Assembly: GCF_017742995.1 (NCBI RefSeq)
Contig: NZ_CP072425.1
Coordinates: 4,101,001-4,165,000, forward strand
Origin: Pseudoalteromonas viridis
GTDB taxonomy: Bacteria; Pseudomonadota; Gammaproteobacteria; Enterobacterales; Alteromonadaceae
Length of the DNA stretch: 64,000 nt
Direction of reading: 5' to 3'
A program made the position numbers and the translations under genes. The notes under the pieces are model-generated. The model worked only from the letters and a program-made list of their open reading frames with translations. It made no database searches and was not told the DNA's origin. Below, piece after piece: positions 52,727 to 61,306 of this stretch (the stretch's first letter is position 1; every line of letters begins with the position of its first letter).

Positions 52727-53397
52727 TAGCACCACAGCTGGTTGCGCCTGTGGGTGAGGCCCCCGTCTCGCCCAGGCTATACATCAGACAATATGCCGAC
52801 CCCTCTGCGCACGCACCACGCTTAAGCCAGGGGAGTCGTGTAAAACAGCAGTGCCGGATACTGGCCACCGAGGCTTTGCAACAAACTAACTGCACGGGCC
52901 ATGTTCGGCTTTGCCATACACCCAGCGGACAACCTTTTGGCTTTGCGGGCGAAAACCAGCCCCTGCTGAGCGTGTCTGCCAGCCATAGCCAAAACTGGTA
53001 CGCAGTCGCAACTGCCCCGGTGTCTCTGGGTATCGATATTCAGGTTTATCGTGGCTTTTCACGCTCCAGCCAGCAGCGTCTGTTTCATCATGGAGAGCGG
53101 TCAGCCGACATGCTCACTCAAAGCGCGCGGTGGTCAGTTCGCGAGGCATATCTTAAGTTACATGGCCGGGGCCTGCCCTTTGATTTTCGCGACATCCAGA
53201 TCCAACCCGATCTCAAGTGTGGCGCTGTCAGCGGTGGCCGTGTCACCAGCCAAAGTGGTGCGCTTACAATGGCCTGCTACTGGCTGTGGCAAACACTCTA
53301 CTTTTGCTGTGCAGTGTGTATCGCTGGCAACGCAAAAGTCACCCCGACACTTTTTTTAACCGACATGGAAGCGCAACATGACCCATTGTACATTTGA
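52723..53397 (+). CDS. pigL: PigL, 4'-phosphopantetheinyl transferase
   Basis: A 224-residue Sfp-type transferase that converts apo carrier proteins (PigG and the PigH ACPs) to holo form. The metal/CoA motifs are SLGIDIQVYRG (D105) and WSVREAYLKLHGRG (E141, K145). The start is a GTG overlapping the pigK stop codon (GTGA); the product begins MIAPQLVAPVGEAP. The 3' end overlaps pigM by 20 bases. Confidence 0.93.
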   Translation: MIAPQLVAPVGEAPVSPRLYIRQYADPSAHAPRLSQGSRVKQQCRILATEALQQTNCTGHVRLCHTPSGQPFGFAGENQPLLSVSASHSQNWYAVATAPVSLGIDIQVYRGFSRSSQQRLFHHGERSADMLTQSARWSVREAYLKLHGRGLPFDFRDIQIQPDLKCGAVSGGRVTSQSGALTMACYWLWQTLYFCCAVCIAGNAKVTPTLFLTDMEAQHDPLYI

Positions 53398-54460
53398 ACA
53401 CGCGCTGGCAGAGGCCATTCAACTGGCACGTCTGGCACCTTCTTCGCATAACTGTCAGCCCTGGACGGTGCACTTTGATCCCGTGATCCACTGCGGCTAT
53501 CTGGCCATTGACCAGCGTCGTAAACTAACCGGACTGCCCTCTTTGGAGCGTGAAATGCTGCTCAGCTGTGGGATTTTTTTCCATTTTCTTGAGCAGCTGG
53601 TGCGTCTGCGTGGCTACCCGCTACACTGGCGCTGGTGCGATGCACAAGAGCAACAGGCATTAGCTGGCGAAGACAGGGCCCTTATTCGCTTTATGCCCGG
53701 CCCAGAGCAACCCCAACAGCAAAGCGCCTTTGCCAATCTCTCTGAGCAGCTGCAACAACGCCACACCGTGCGCTCTGCCTATCGCAACACAACGCTCAGT
53801 ACGCAGCAACACAGCGAGCTGAACACATTACTGAAACCCTACCCCATTACGCTGGGTATTTATTATCAGCACACTCATGGCAAGGCACTGGCACGCCTGA
53901 CGCAGACCTATGCCGGACTGGATTTTGCCAACCGGGCCGCCTGGCGTGAAACCTACAGCTATATTCGCTTTGATGAACGTCGCCAGTATGAAGACGGGTT
54001 TTATCTGCATAACCTGTTTGGACCGGTCTCTGGTGGTTTTAAAGCCTTTTTTAAAGTGGCATTTCATCCGCGACTGAGTGGCTTAAACAAGCTACTGGGG
54101 TTACCAGGCAAGATGGCGCAGGGCCTGGCGGAGCTGGTTGAAGCGGGGCCACAGTATCTGGCACTGAGCACCACGAAGGAAGGCGATGAGGCTTTATTTC
54201 GCACCGGGTTAGGGTTGGGCGCTATGTGGCTCAGGCTGCAACAATGGGGCTGGGCCATGCACCCGATCAGCGTACTGGTGCAACACGACAACGCCAGACA
54301 AGCTTTGGCCGAGAGCCTGAGCCAGGCGGAGCTGCCGGTTTTCTTTGCCCGATTTGGCGAGCCAAATGAGTCTGGCAGCCCGGCTCCGAGAAGGCACTGG
54401 CAGAGCATTCTGGTCTCAGATACACATAGCCAGGCTCAGCCCTGGACCTCTGGACAGTGA
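53378..54460 (+). CDS. pigM: PigM, nitroreductase-fold oxidoreductase (HBM to HBC)
   Basis: A 360-residue protein of the flavin nitroreductase-like superfamily. In the pathway it oxidises the bipyrrole alcohol HBM to the aldehyde HBC. The N-terminal flavin-binding pattern LARLAPSSHNCQPWTVHFD (about 17-35) and RHTVRSAYRNTTLS (about 128-141) are as expected. A hydrophobic Trp-rich stretch near the C-terminus (GLGAMWLRLQQWGWAM) matches the second half of the fold. It starts inside the end of pigL and is the last recognisable pig gene; pigN and pigO do not follow. Confidence 0.92.
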   Translation: MTHCTFEHALAEAIQLARLAPSSHNCQPWTVHFDPVIHCGYLAIDQRRKLTGLPSLEREMLLSCGIFFHFLEQLVRLRGYPLHWRWCDAQEQQALAGEDRALIRFMPGPEQPQQQSAFANLSEQLQQRHTVRSAYRNTTLSTQQHSELNTLLKPYPITLGIYYQHTHGKALARLTQTYAGLDFANRAAWRETYSYIRFDERRQYEDGFYLHNLFGPVSGGFKAFFKVAFHPRLSGLNKLLGLPGKMAQGLAELVEAGPQYLALSTTKEGDEALFRTGLGLGAMWLRLQQWGWAMHPISVLVQHDNARQALAESLSQAELPVFFARFGEPNESGSPAPRRHWQSILVSDTHSQAQPWTSGQ

Positions 54461-54562
54461 GCGCAACACAACCGGAATAAAAAACAAACAATTGCCTAAT
54501 TTAAAATTTTGAGATAAAACAAACAGGCACAAAAAGAAAAACAGCTAAATAAGGAAAATAAA

Positions 54563-54760
54563 ATGAAGCTCACTAAAAAACACATCAAAATGCTGTCGAA
54601 GGACACCACGCGCTTACCGGTACTGATGACTGCCAATATCGCGGGCGGAAAGCGTACCCGAGGTAGAGAAATTGACAATACAGAAGAGAGTATCTGTACT
54701 GCCAATGCCATCGCGGGCGCAATCAAAAACTCAGCAGAAAGTATTTGTACTGCCCGATAG
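54563..54760 (+). CDS. Candidate ribosomal-peptide natural-product precursor 1
   Basis: A 65-residue peptide with a clear ribosome site (AAGGAAAATAA). It starts with a basic leader (MKLTKKHIKMLSKD) like the MKLxLKKKxLKxL leaders of lanthipeptide-type precursors, followed by a Gly-Gly element (NIAGGKR). The C-terminal part repeats ESICTA twice (TEESICTANAIAG and SAESICTAR), with Ser, Thr and one Cys in each copy. No modifying enzyme is encoded nearby. It lies 102 bases after pigM on the same strand. Class assignment is by pattern only. Confidence 0.6.
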   Translation: MKLTKKHIKMLSKDTTRLPVLMTANIAGGKRTRGREIDNTEESICTANAIAGAIKNSAESICTAR

Positions 54761-54907
54761 CCTGTGGTTAAGTCATCCATATGGTCGGGCAGCGCTATAA
54801 ATGCGTTACCAACCACGACTGGGCATGATGGTTGACAAAAAATATTCGCAAAGTAGCTTGACTACGGACGCATTAAAAAAACAAAAACCATTCAATAGGA
54901 TATGAAA

Positions 54908-55087
54908 ATGAAACTAGCACTTAAGAAAAAGCAACTAAAACAACTAGACAATACTATGCAGCTAGACAAGCAAGCGACCCCTCAAATTGGCGGCGCTGGC
55001 GAGAGTTCACCGCCACGAGCTTGCCTGCCAACCGGCCACATTTGTGATCGTCTGAGCGGCAAAAGCGACCACACCTGCTGGTGTTAA
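54908..55087 (+). CDS. Candidate ribosomal-peptide natural-product precursor 2
   Basis: A 59-residue peptide from the ATG at 54908, well spaced from the AGGA site; an ATG 6 bases upstream is in frame. The leader MKLALKKKQLKQLDN is very close to the MKLxLKKKxLKxL type. A Gly-Gly element (TPQIGGAGESS) leads to a tail with four cysteines and several Ser/Thr, ending KSDHTCWC. It is separated from peptide 1 by 147 bases and shares its leader design, so they form a pair. No lanthionine synthetase or protease is visible. Confidence 0.65.
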   Translation: MKLALKKKQLKQLDNTMQLDKQATPQIGGAGESSPPRACLPTGHICDRLSGKSDHTCWC

Positions 55088-55094
55088 TTAATTC

Positions 55095-55113
55095 GCGGCA
55101 GCCAGGCTGCCGC
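55095..55113 (+). terminator. GC-rich hairpin after the peptide genes
   Basis: GCGGCAG (55095-55101) pairs with CTGCCGC (55107-55113) around CCAGG, 8 bases after the stop codon of peptide 2. The T-tract is missing on the plus strand, so it may be a weak or Rho-assisted terminator. Confidence 0.5.
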
Positions 55114-55288
55114 ACTCAAATGGCTTAGGCTAAACTCACTGCGCAGATCACAGCCCTCAATCATACTGAAACTCACAGTTCTTATTTTCCGCCTCTGTTG
55201 TCCATGCAATAAATAATTTCGCTTTCCGGCGCTTTGTCCTGTCTTTTTTTCTTAGCTTCCCTACAATACCCGCCACTAAGGAGACAGC

Positions 55289-56467
55289 ATGCAGCAAAAA
55301 ACCAGCAAACTATTGATTTTTATACTCGCTCTACTGGTGGTGTTTTGTCCACTGGGGATCGATTTGTATTTACCCGCCTTCGTTAATATGCAACAAGACC
55401 TGGCTGTGAGCGAAGCGCAGATCCAGCAAACCGTCGGTATCTATATGCTGGCTGTGGGTCTGGGCCAGTTACTTGCAGGGCCACTGGCCGATAAGTATGG
55501 CCGACGCCCGGTTGCCTTATCCGGGATCTTACTCTTTGGCAGTGGCGCGCTGCTGGCCACTTTGCTGGATGAGTGGCACTGGATCATGGTCGCGCGCGTG
55601 TTACAGGGCTTAGGCGCTTGCGCCACCTTTGTCAGTGCATTTGCCATCGTCCGGGACAGCTTTGGCCATAAAGGCAGTGGCCAGATGATCACGTATCTTA
55701 ACGGCATAGTGTGCTTTATTCCGGCGCTGGCACCGATCCTGGGGGCCTGGCTGACCCTGGAGTTTGGCTGGCGCAGTAACTTTACCTTTTTGAGTGGCTT
55801 TGCTGCCATCGGCCTCATTCTGATGCTGGCGCTGTATCGGGAAACCAAACCCGAAAGCACAGTATACTCAGGCCACCTGCTTGATTTACGTCGCTTCAGG
55901 CCCATGCTGAGCAGTCCTCAGTTTATGTTCAACGCGTGTATTACCATGGTCGGTATGGCCGCTATGCTGGTGTTCGTGGTTGGTGCCCCGGGCTGGCTGA
56001 TGACACAACTGGGGCGCCCGGTTGAGGAATTTACCATGTGGTTTACCATCAATGCCGCCATCAGCATTGCTGCCAGCTTTATCGCGCCGCATTTCATTAA
56101 ACGTAATTCACAACAGGCGCTGCGGTTTGGCCTAAGCTTGTTTACCTTTGGCGGCGTGTTACTGCTGCTCGCACCACACAGCCACCCTCTGGCATATCTG
56201 CTGCCCATGTATCTGGCATCTGTCGGGTTTGCTTTTACACTGGGTGCCGCGGCAGGTAACGCACTGGCACCCTTTGCTAACCAGGCCGGTACGGCATCGG
56301 CACTGATTGGGGTGATGCAAATGAGCGGCGCAGGGCTGCTGGCTATGCTCAGCCAGCCTCTGGCATTGCCAGCCCCGCAACAATTGGCTGTACACCTGTT
56401 GCTCGGGTTACCTTTTTTATGCCTGCTGTTCAGCCGCTGCAAAGATAACCTGCATAGTCCAGCCTGA
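55289..56467 (+). CDS. MFS drug-resistance transporter, Bcr/CflA type
   Basis: A 392-residue major-facilitator exporter with twelve hydrophobic segments. The first helix pattern CPLGIDLYLPAFVNMQQDL and motif A GPLADKYGRRPVALSG are typical of the Bcr/CflA branch (bicyclomycin and related drugs). Motif C-like ALAPILGAWL is present, as expected for exporters. The ATG follows AAGGAGACAGC. Its place downstream of the pigment operon and the peptide genes allows a role in product export or self-protection, but it has its own upstream region and this is inference. Confidence 0.92.
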   Translation: MQQKTSKLLIFILALLVVFCPLGIDLYLPAFVNMQQDLAVSEAQIQQTVGIYMLAVGLGQLLAGPLADKYGRRPVALSGILLFGSGALLATLLDEWHWIMVARVLQGLGACATFVSAFAIVRDSFGHKGSGQMITYLNGIVCFIPALAPILGAWLTLEFGWRSNFTFLSGFAAIGLILMLALYRETKPESTVYSGHLLDLRRFRPMLSSPQFMFNACITMVGMAAMLVFVVGAPGWLMTQLGRPVEEFTMWFTINAAISIAASFIAPHFIKRNSQQALRFGLSLFTFGGVLLLLAPHSHPLAYLLPMYLASVGFAFTLGAAAGNALAPFANQAGTASALIGVMQMSGAGLLAMLSQPLALPAPQQLAVHLLLGLPFLCLLFSRCKDNLHSPA

Positions 56468-56480
56468 TATCGAGCACATT

Positions 56481-56536
56481 AAAATTGGTATCATTATTCT
56501 CGGTTTAGGCACTAAATAGATAATTATACCAATTTT
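56481..56536. repeat. 11-base inverted repeat downstream of the MFS gene
   Basis: AAAATTGGTAT (56481-56491) and ATACCAATTTT (56526-56536) are perfect inverted copies separated by 34 bases. The T-rich end of the second copy means it could act as a terminator for the MFS gene; it could also be a small palindromic intergenic element. Confidence 0.6.
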
Positions 56537-56546
56537 CATTTGTAAA

Positions 56547-56615
56547 AAAGAATAATTAATCTACCCTTCCGGACTTCCACTCATACTATTTCATTCTAAA
56601 TAAAGAATAATTAAT
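56547..56615. repeat. Pair of 14-base direct repeats upstream of the subtilase
   Basis: AAAGAATAATTAAT occurs at 56547-56560 and again at 56602-56615, 55 bases apart start to start, about 5 helical turns. They lie 130-200 bases before the protease start and could be regulator binding sites. Confidence 0.55.
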
Positions 56616-56746
56616 TCCTAAAAATTCCATCTTGTAGGAAAAATACTTCTTTACGTTAGCGCAATATTACGTTTATCTTAATTGCAGTTAACCAATCGTT
56701 AGCAATGTAACCAAGTTAAAATAATTAAAACCAAGAGATAACAAGA

Positions 56747-58564
56747 ATGAAATTCAACAAGTTTACAACCTCACTCCTACTGGCCGGTCTGTGCGCAGCC
56801 GCCAACGCACAAGCCAGCGACGACAGATACATCATCCAGGTAGATAACAGCAAGAAGGGCGTAGTCAAAGCCCTGGCTAAAAAGATGGGAGCAGAGCTGC
56901 ACATTGACGGTGATGGCTTCCTGGCTGCCACATTTAGCGGCAAAGAGCTCAGTGAAGTGAAGGGGCTGCTAAACAACCCGCACATCAAATTGATTGAAGT
57001 AGATCAAAAACGTCAGCTGATGGGTTTATACAACGATGATGCCGGCGACCCGATGCAGCAACAGGTTGCCCCTTATGCGTATTATCAATCACAAGCTAAC
57101 CAGGTGACCTTTGACCCCAATGCCGGCATGAAAGTCTGCGTTATCGACTCTGGTCTGGACATGTCAAACCCGGACTTTATCTGGGGTAACATCACAGGAG
57201 ACAATGACTCTGGCACGGGTAACTGGTATGAGCATGGTGGTCCGCATGGCACGCACGTAGCTGGTACTGTGGCTGCTGCGGACAATAATATCGGTGTGAT
57301 TGGTATGGCACCCGGTGTAGACATGCACATCATTAAAGTATTTAACGCTGAAGGTTGGGGTTACTCTTCAGACTTGGCTCACGCAGCCAACTTGTGTAGC
57401 CAGGCAGGCGCCAACATCATCAGCATGAGCCTGGGTGGCGGCGGCGCAAACAGCACCGAAGAAAATGCCTTCGTAAGCTTTAATAACGCGGGTGGCCTGG
57501 TGGTTGCAGCCGCGGGTAACGATGGTAACAATGTACGCTCTTACCCGGCGGGTTACCCGTCAGTCATGATGGTGGGTGCAAATGATGCCGACAACAACAT
57601 TGCTGATTTTTCTCAGTTTCCAAGCTGTCAAAGTGGCAAAGGCAAAAATGCCGGTGAAGATGAAACCATTTGTGTTGAAGTAACAGCTGGTGGCGTGGAT
57701 ACCCTGTCTACTTACCCGGCAGGCCTGGCAACCTCATCCAGCCTGAGCGTTGACGGTACAGCATTCGCTTCATCCGCGATGGAAAACAGTGGCAGCGTTA
57801 CTGCATCCGTATACTTTATGGGCACAGCGGAGGCGACCGACGCCAGCGCCAGTGGCAAAGTCTGTCTGATTGACCGGGGCAATATTTCTTTCCACGACAA
57901 AGTCGCTAACTGTGAAAATTCAGGCGGCATCGGCGCCATCATTATCAATAATGAAGCAGGCATGCTGTACGGCACACTGGGTGATACCAATACCACTAGC
58001 ATCCCGGCAATTGGCGCGGCATTTGAAGACCGCGCAGCCCTGCTGGCATCTTCCAGTGCAAACATTGTGATTGGCACATCGGATTATGGCCTGATGAGCG
58101 GCACATCAATGGCCACACCGGCGGTGTCTGGTATCGCAGCGCTGGTTTGGTCAAACCACCCTGAGTGTACTGGCCAGGAAATTCGTGCAGCACTCAAAGC
58201 AACGGCGCAAGATAGCGGAGCGGCAGGTAAAGATGTGTACTTTGGCTACGGCATTGTTAAAGCAGCAGACGCAGATGCGTATCTGACTGCCAATGGCTGT
58301 GCCGGTGGCGGTAATGGTGGCGACCTGCAACTAACAGCCAACGGGTACAAATCAAAAGGCAGCAAATATGTTGACCTGAACTGGCAAGGTGCCTCTACAT
58401 CTCAGGTAGATATTTTCCGTAACGGTAGCAAGATTGTCACAACCAGCAATGATAATAGCTACACAGATAGCATCAGTGGCAAAGGTGGCGGTAGCTACAC
58501 TTACCAGGTTTGTGAGCAAGGCAGCACATCGGCTTGCTCTGAGACTCAGACTGTTGTGTTCTGA
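56747..58564 (+). CDS. Secreted subtilisin-like serine protease (S8) with PA and C-terminal beta domain
   Basis: A 605-residue secreted protease. Signal peptide about 1-23 (LLLAGLCAAANAQA), then an inhibitor I9 propeptide (about 28-95), then the S8 domain with D134 (VCVIDSGLD), H167 (GPHGTHVAGTVA) and S454 (MSGTSMATPAVSG). A protease-associated domain is inserted between His and Ser (about 300-435). The last 75 residues form a fibronectin-like beta domain (YVDLNWQGASTSQVDIFRNG) ending in a disulphide-capable CEQGSTSAC. Such marine subtilases degrade extracellular protein. It stands alone, with its own terminator. Confidence 0.95.
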   Translation: MKFNKFTTSLLLAGLCAAANAQASDDRYIIQVDNSKKGVVKALAKKMGAELHIDGDGFLAATFSGKELSEVKGLLNNPHIKLIEVDQKRQLMGLYNDDAGDPMQQQVAPYAYYQSQANQVTFDPNAGMKVCVIDSGLDMSNPDFIWGNITGDNDSGTGNWYEHGGPHGTHVAGTVAAADNNIGVIGMAPGVDMHIIKVFNAEGWGYSSDLAHAANLCSQAGANIISMSLGGGGANSTEENAFVSFNNAGGLVVAAAGNDGNNVRSYPAGYPSVMMVGANDADNNIADFSQFPSCQSGKGKNAGEDETICVEVTAGGVDTLSTYPAGLATSSSLSVDGTAFASSAMENSGSVTASVYFMGTAEATDASASGKVCLIDRGNISFHDKVANCENSGGIGAIIINNEAGMLYGTLGDTNTTSIPAIGAAFEDRAALLASSSANIVIGTSDYGLMSGTSMATPAVSGIAALVWSNHPECTGQEIRAALKATAQDSGAAGKDVYFGYGIVKAADADAYLTANGCAGGGNGGDLQLTANGYKSKGSKYVDLNWQGASTSQVDIFRNGSKIVTTSNDNSYTDSISGKGGGSYTYQVCEQGSTSACSETQTVVF

Positions 58565-58651
58565 TACCAAAGTGTCTGTGTGATGGTGCATGATTAACAT
58601 GCGCCTGAACACCTGACAAAGTTGGTATCTCCCAACCAAGATTTACTTTTT

Positions 58652-58677
58652 ATGCGGGCATATGTCCGCATTTTTTA
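58652..58677 (+). terminator. Rho-independent terminator after the subtilase
   Basis: ATGCGG (58652-58657) pairs with CCGCAT (58666-58671) around an 8-base loop, and a run of T follows. A second small hairpin (GTTGG/CCAAC at 58621-58636) precedes it. Confidence 0.8.
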
Positions 58678-58735
58678 TGGGCTTTTTTCTTTAAGCTGGT
58701 TACACTAAGCGCAACAATACCAAACAGAGCCCGTC

Positions 58736-59371
58736 ATGCTGAACCCCGAATTACTCGCCTCCTTTTTATTTGCCAGCTTTATTATTGCCATTGCCCCAGG
58801 TCCTTCAAATGCGTTTTTAATGGCTCAGACCTTTACCAATGGCCGCGCAGCCGGTATGCAGAGCGCATTTGGCTTTGCGCTGGGAGGCGTGGTACACACG
58901 CTATTTGCCGTGATTGGCTTATCAGCCATTCTCAAAGCTTCTGAGACCGCCTACACCACAGTGCAATATTTAGGTGCCGCTTACCTTGCCTATTTGGGTA
59001 TACGCACGTTTAAAGATACCCTGTCCAAGTCGAATGAGTGCGATGAAGAAAAGCCCCACGTCAGTAATAAAAAGCAGCAAAATGTGATGTTTCAGGCGAT
59101 GATGACCGAAGTACTAAACCCTAAGGTTGCTTTGTTCTTTATTGCCTTTATTCCCCAGTTTGTCGATCAGAGCCTGAGCACATCAACCACAGTACAACTT
59201 GCCATGTTCGGTTTGCTCTACCCAATTCTGGCCTTTCCCATTGATTGTGTGTATGTTTACAGCGGCGATAAAATCGCCGGTTATTTTCGCGCTCACCCCA
59301 GTGCGCCTATTTGGATAGACAGGATCTCTGCCTTTATCTTTATCGCACTGGCTATTAATTTATTATTATGA
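58736..59371 (+). CDS. LysE/RhtB family amino-acid exporter
   Basis: A 211-residue inner-membrane protein with about six hydrophobic helices. The N-terminal signature is IAPGPSNAFLMAQTFTNGRA with AGMQSAFGFALGG, typical of LysE/RhtB exporters of lysine, homoserine, threonine or similar compounds. The central VQYLGAAYLAYLGIRTFKD and LNPKVALFFIAFIPQFV are also conserved. It is followed 7 bases later by mgsA, probably in one transcript, though the link between the two functions is not evident. Confidence 0.92.
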   Translation: MLNPELLASFLFASFIIAIAPGPSNAFLMAQTFTNGRAAGMQSAFGFALGGVVHTLFAVIGLSAILKASETAYTTVQYLGAAYLAYLGIRTFKDTLSKSNECDEEKPHVSNKKQQNVMFQAMMTEVLNPKVALFFIAFIPQFVDQSLSTSTTVQLAMFGLLYPILAFPIDCVYVYSGDKIAGYFRAHPSAPIWIDRISAFIFIALAINLLL

Positions 59372-59378
59372 GGTAAGT

Positions 59379-59840
59379 ATGGATACCAAGTCGCAGGTCA
59401 TTCCGGCTAAAAAACGCATCGCGCTGGTTGCGCACGACGGCAAAAAGCAGGCCATGGTAAGCTGGTGTCAGTCACACCTGGACAAGCTCGCTATGCACCA
59501 GCTGTATGCCACGGGGACAACCGGTAACCTCATAGAAAAAACCTCGGGGTTAGCCGTCACTAAGCTGCTCAGCGGTCCGATGGGCGGCGATCAGCAGATC
59601 GGTGCAAAAATCGCTGAAGGTGAAATTCACATGCTGATCTTCTTTTGGGATCCGCTCGCGTCACAGCCGCACGACCCGGACGTTAAGGCACTACTGAGGC
59701 TGGCCGCAGTGTGGAACATCCCCGTTGCCTGTAATGAAACGACCGCAGATATGTTGTTGTCATCTATGATGATGACCACCCCCATTGAGCGCCAGCTGCC
59801 CGATTACGAGCAATATCTGACAGATCGTCTGGCGCTATAA
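59379..59840 (+). CDS. mgsA: Methylglyoxal synthase
   Basis: A 153-residue enzyme that turns dihydroxyacetone phosphate into methylglyoxal and phosphate, an overflow bypass of glycolysis. Conserved elements are RIALVAHDGKKQ, the phosphate-binding YATGTTGNLI, SGPMGGDQQIGA and FFWDPLASQPHDPDVKAL with the catalytic aspartates, then PVACNETTADML. Length equals E. coli MgsA. The ATG follows GAGGTAAGT. It converges on the yegD-like gene with only 10 bases between the stop codons. Confidence 0.96.
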   Translation: MDTKSQVIPAKKRIALVAHDGKKQAMVSWCQSHLDKLAMHQLYATGTTGNLIEKTSGLAVTKLLSGPMGGDQQIGAKIAEGEIHMLIFFWDPLASQPHDPDVKALLRLAAVWNIPVACNETTADMLLSSMMMTTPIERQLPDYEQYLTDRLAL

Positions 59841-59850
59841 GAGCGACTAT

Positions 59851-61215
59851 TTATTGATATAAACGGCTGGCCCATTTGGTCAGGCCAGCGGTCACACTAC
59901 CGAAGTTATCACCATTGACCATAGGAATGTCGCCCAGACGTTGTTGCAGCGCGAGTTTTAACAACGGAGACTGAGCGCTACCACCCGTCAGATAAATCAC
60001 ATCAGGACGCCTGCCTGCATCCGCAATGGCCTGCTCAGCAAGCACGGCCGCTTGCTCAAGACAGCTGGCCACCGACTCAGCCATTTCCTGCGCACTGATG
60101 TCGACACTCAGCGCCTTATCGAGAAAGTCCAGCTGCGCGCTGTATGAATCCTGATCGGATAACGCGATTTTGGCAAGCTCTCCCTGACGGACAAATTGAT
60201 GGGTCATCTTATTGCGCTGAATTTTCAGTAATCGCTCGAGCTTTTCAGGCTCACAAACATCTCTGAGCATACCTGTCAGCTCTCGCTGCATTTGTGCGCT
60301 GTAAAAATCACTTTGCATCTGAATGTCGTTAATTTTGCATGCCTGCCAGAACAGCGGGTTTGGCAACGGCAGGCCGGATGTAAACTGGCTGCCAAGACCG
60401 CAAACCGGCATCAGAGTATGAAAAGCCAGCGCGATATCCAGGTCATTCCCGCCTATGCGCTTGCCGGTGTGGGCCAGAAAATCGGCGCTGCGATCGGCTT
60501 TATCGCGAAAGCCCGGTCCCATCTGTACAAACGAGCAATCACTGGTACCACCGCCAATGTCCACCACCAGCACCTGCTGATCCTGGTCCAGACGCGACTC
60601 GTAATCGATCCCCGCAGCCAGCGGCTCATACAAAAACGCCACCTCTTTAAATCCGGCGCGCTTTGCGGCAGTCGTAAGGATATCTATCGCCTGGCGGTTG
60701 CTTTGCTCCCCGCCAATGGCCTGAAAGTTGACCGGACGACCAATCACTGTGTGGCTAAGCGGTTGCTGCAAGTGGTGTTCAGCACGACGCTTCAGCTCCA
60801 TGATCATGGCCGTGGCAATGTCTTCAAAAAATGCCAGCTGCGCCGGCTTTAGACCCACGGCACCAAAGAAAGACTTGGGCGATTTAACGAAATACCCTTC
60901 TTCCGGAAAGGCAATATATTCTTCTATGGCCTGCTGACCAACAAACACGCCTTGCTCACCGGGCGTTAAATCCAGCTCTCGCCGTGCCATCGCAGCACTA
61001 TTTAATAACGGTTTACGTGCACTCTGATAATCAGCAGCCAGTGCAGAGCCCGCCAGGTTGTGCGCCACATACTCGCTCACCAGGCTGTTGTGAAGTGCAT
61101 ACAGCGTAGACGGCAGATAAGGCTTGCCCTGATCCAGCGGTACCAGCGTCACGTTATCGTTATCCATTACACCGATTGCGCAATTAGAGCTACCGTAATC
61201 AAATCCAGCTATCAT
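59851..61215 (-). CDS. yegD: YegD-type Hsp70 family chaperone-like ATPase
   Basis: A 454-residue member of the Hsp70/actin ATPase superfamily, about the length of E. coli YegD and lacking the substrate-binding C-terminal domain of DnaK. It opens with the phosphate-1 loop IAGFDYGSSNCAIGVMDN; the phosphate-2 loop is VLVVDIGGGTSDCSFV; the adenosine motif is VIYLTGGSAQSPLLK. There is no signal peptide. The physiological role of the family is poorly known. The ATG follows GTGAGGTGACAA. It is convergent with mgsA. Confidence 0.92.
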   Translation of the reverse strand: MIAGFDYGSSNCAIGVMDNDNVTLVPLDQGKPYLPSTLYALHNSLVSEYVAHNLAGSALAADYQSARKPLLNSAAMARRELDLTPGEQGVFVGQQAIEEYIAFPEEGYFVKSPKSFFGAVGLKPAQLAFFEDIATAMIMELKRRAEHHLQQPLSHTVIGRPVNFQAIGGEQSNRQAIDILTTAAKRAGFKEVAFLYEPLAAGIDYESRLDQDQQVLVVDIGGGTSDCSFVQMGPGFRDKADRSADFLAHTGKRIGGNDLDIALAFHTLMPVCGLGSQFTSGLPLPNPLFWQACKINDIQMQSDFYSAQMQRELTGMLRDVCEPEKLERLLKIQRNKMTHQFVRQGELAKIALSDQDSYSAQLDFLDKALSVDISAQEMAESVASCLEQAAVLAEQAIADAGRRPDVIYLTGGSAQSPLLKLALQQRLGDIPMVNGDNFGSVTAGLTKWASRLYQ

Positions 61216-61306
61216 TTGTCACCTCACGACCATAAAAAAGGTCGCGCACTGTATCACAGCACGGTGGTAAGTAAAAGCTTGGGGCACTCGAACTGCCACC
61301 GACCTT

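Noticed and set aside
55918..56442. 174-codon minus-strand frame inside the MFS transporter
   Set aside because: Antisense shadow; the transporter motifs are on the plus strand.
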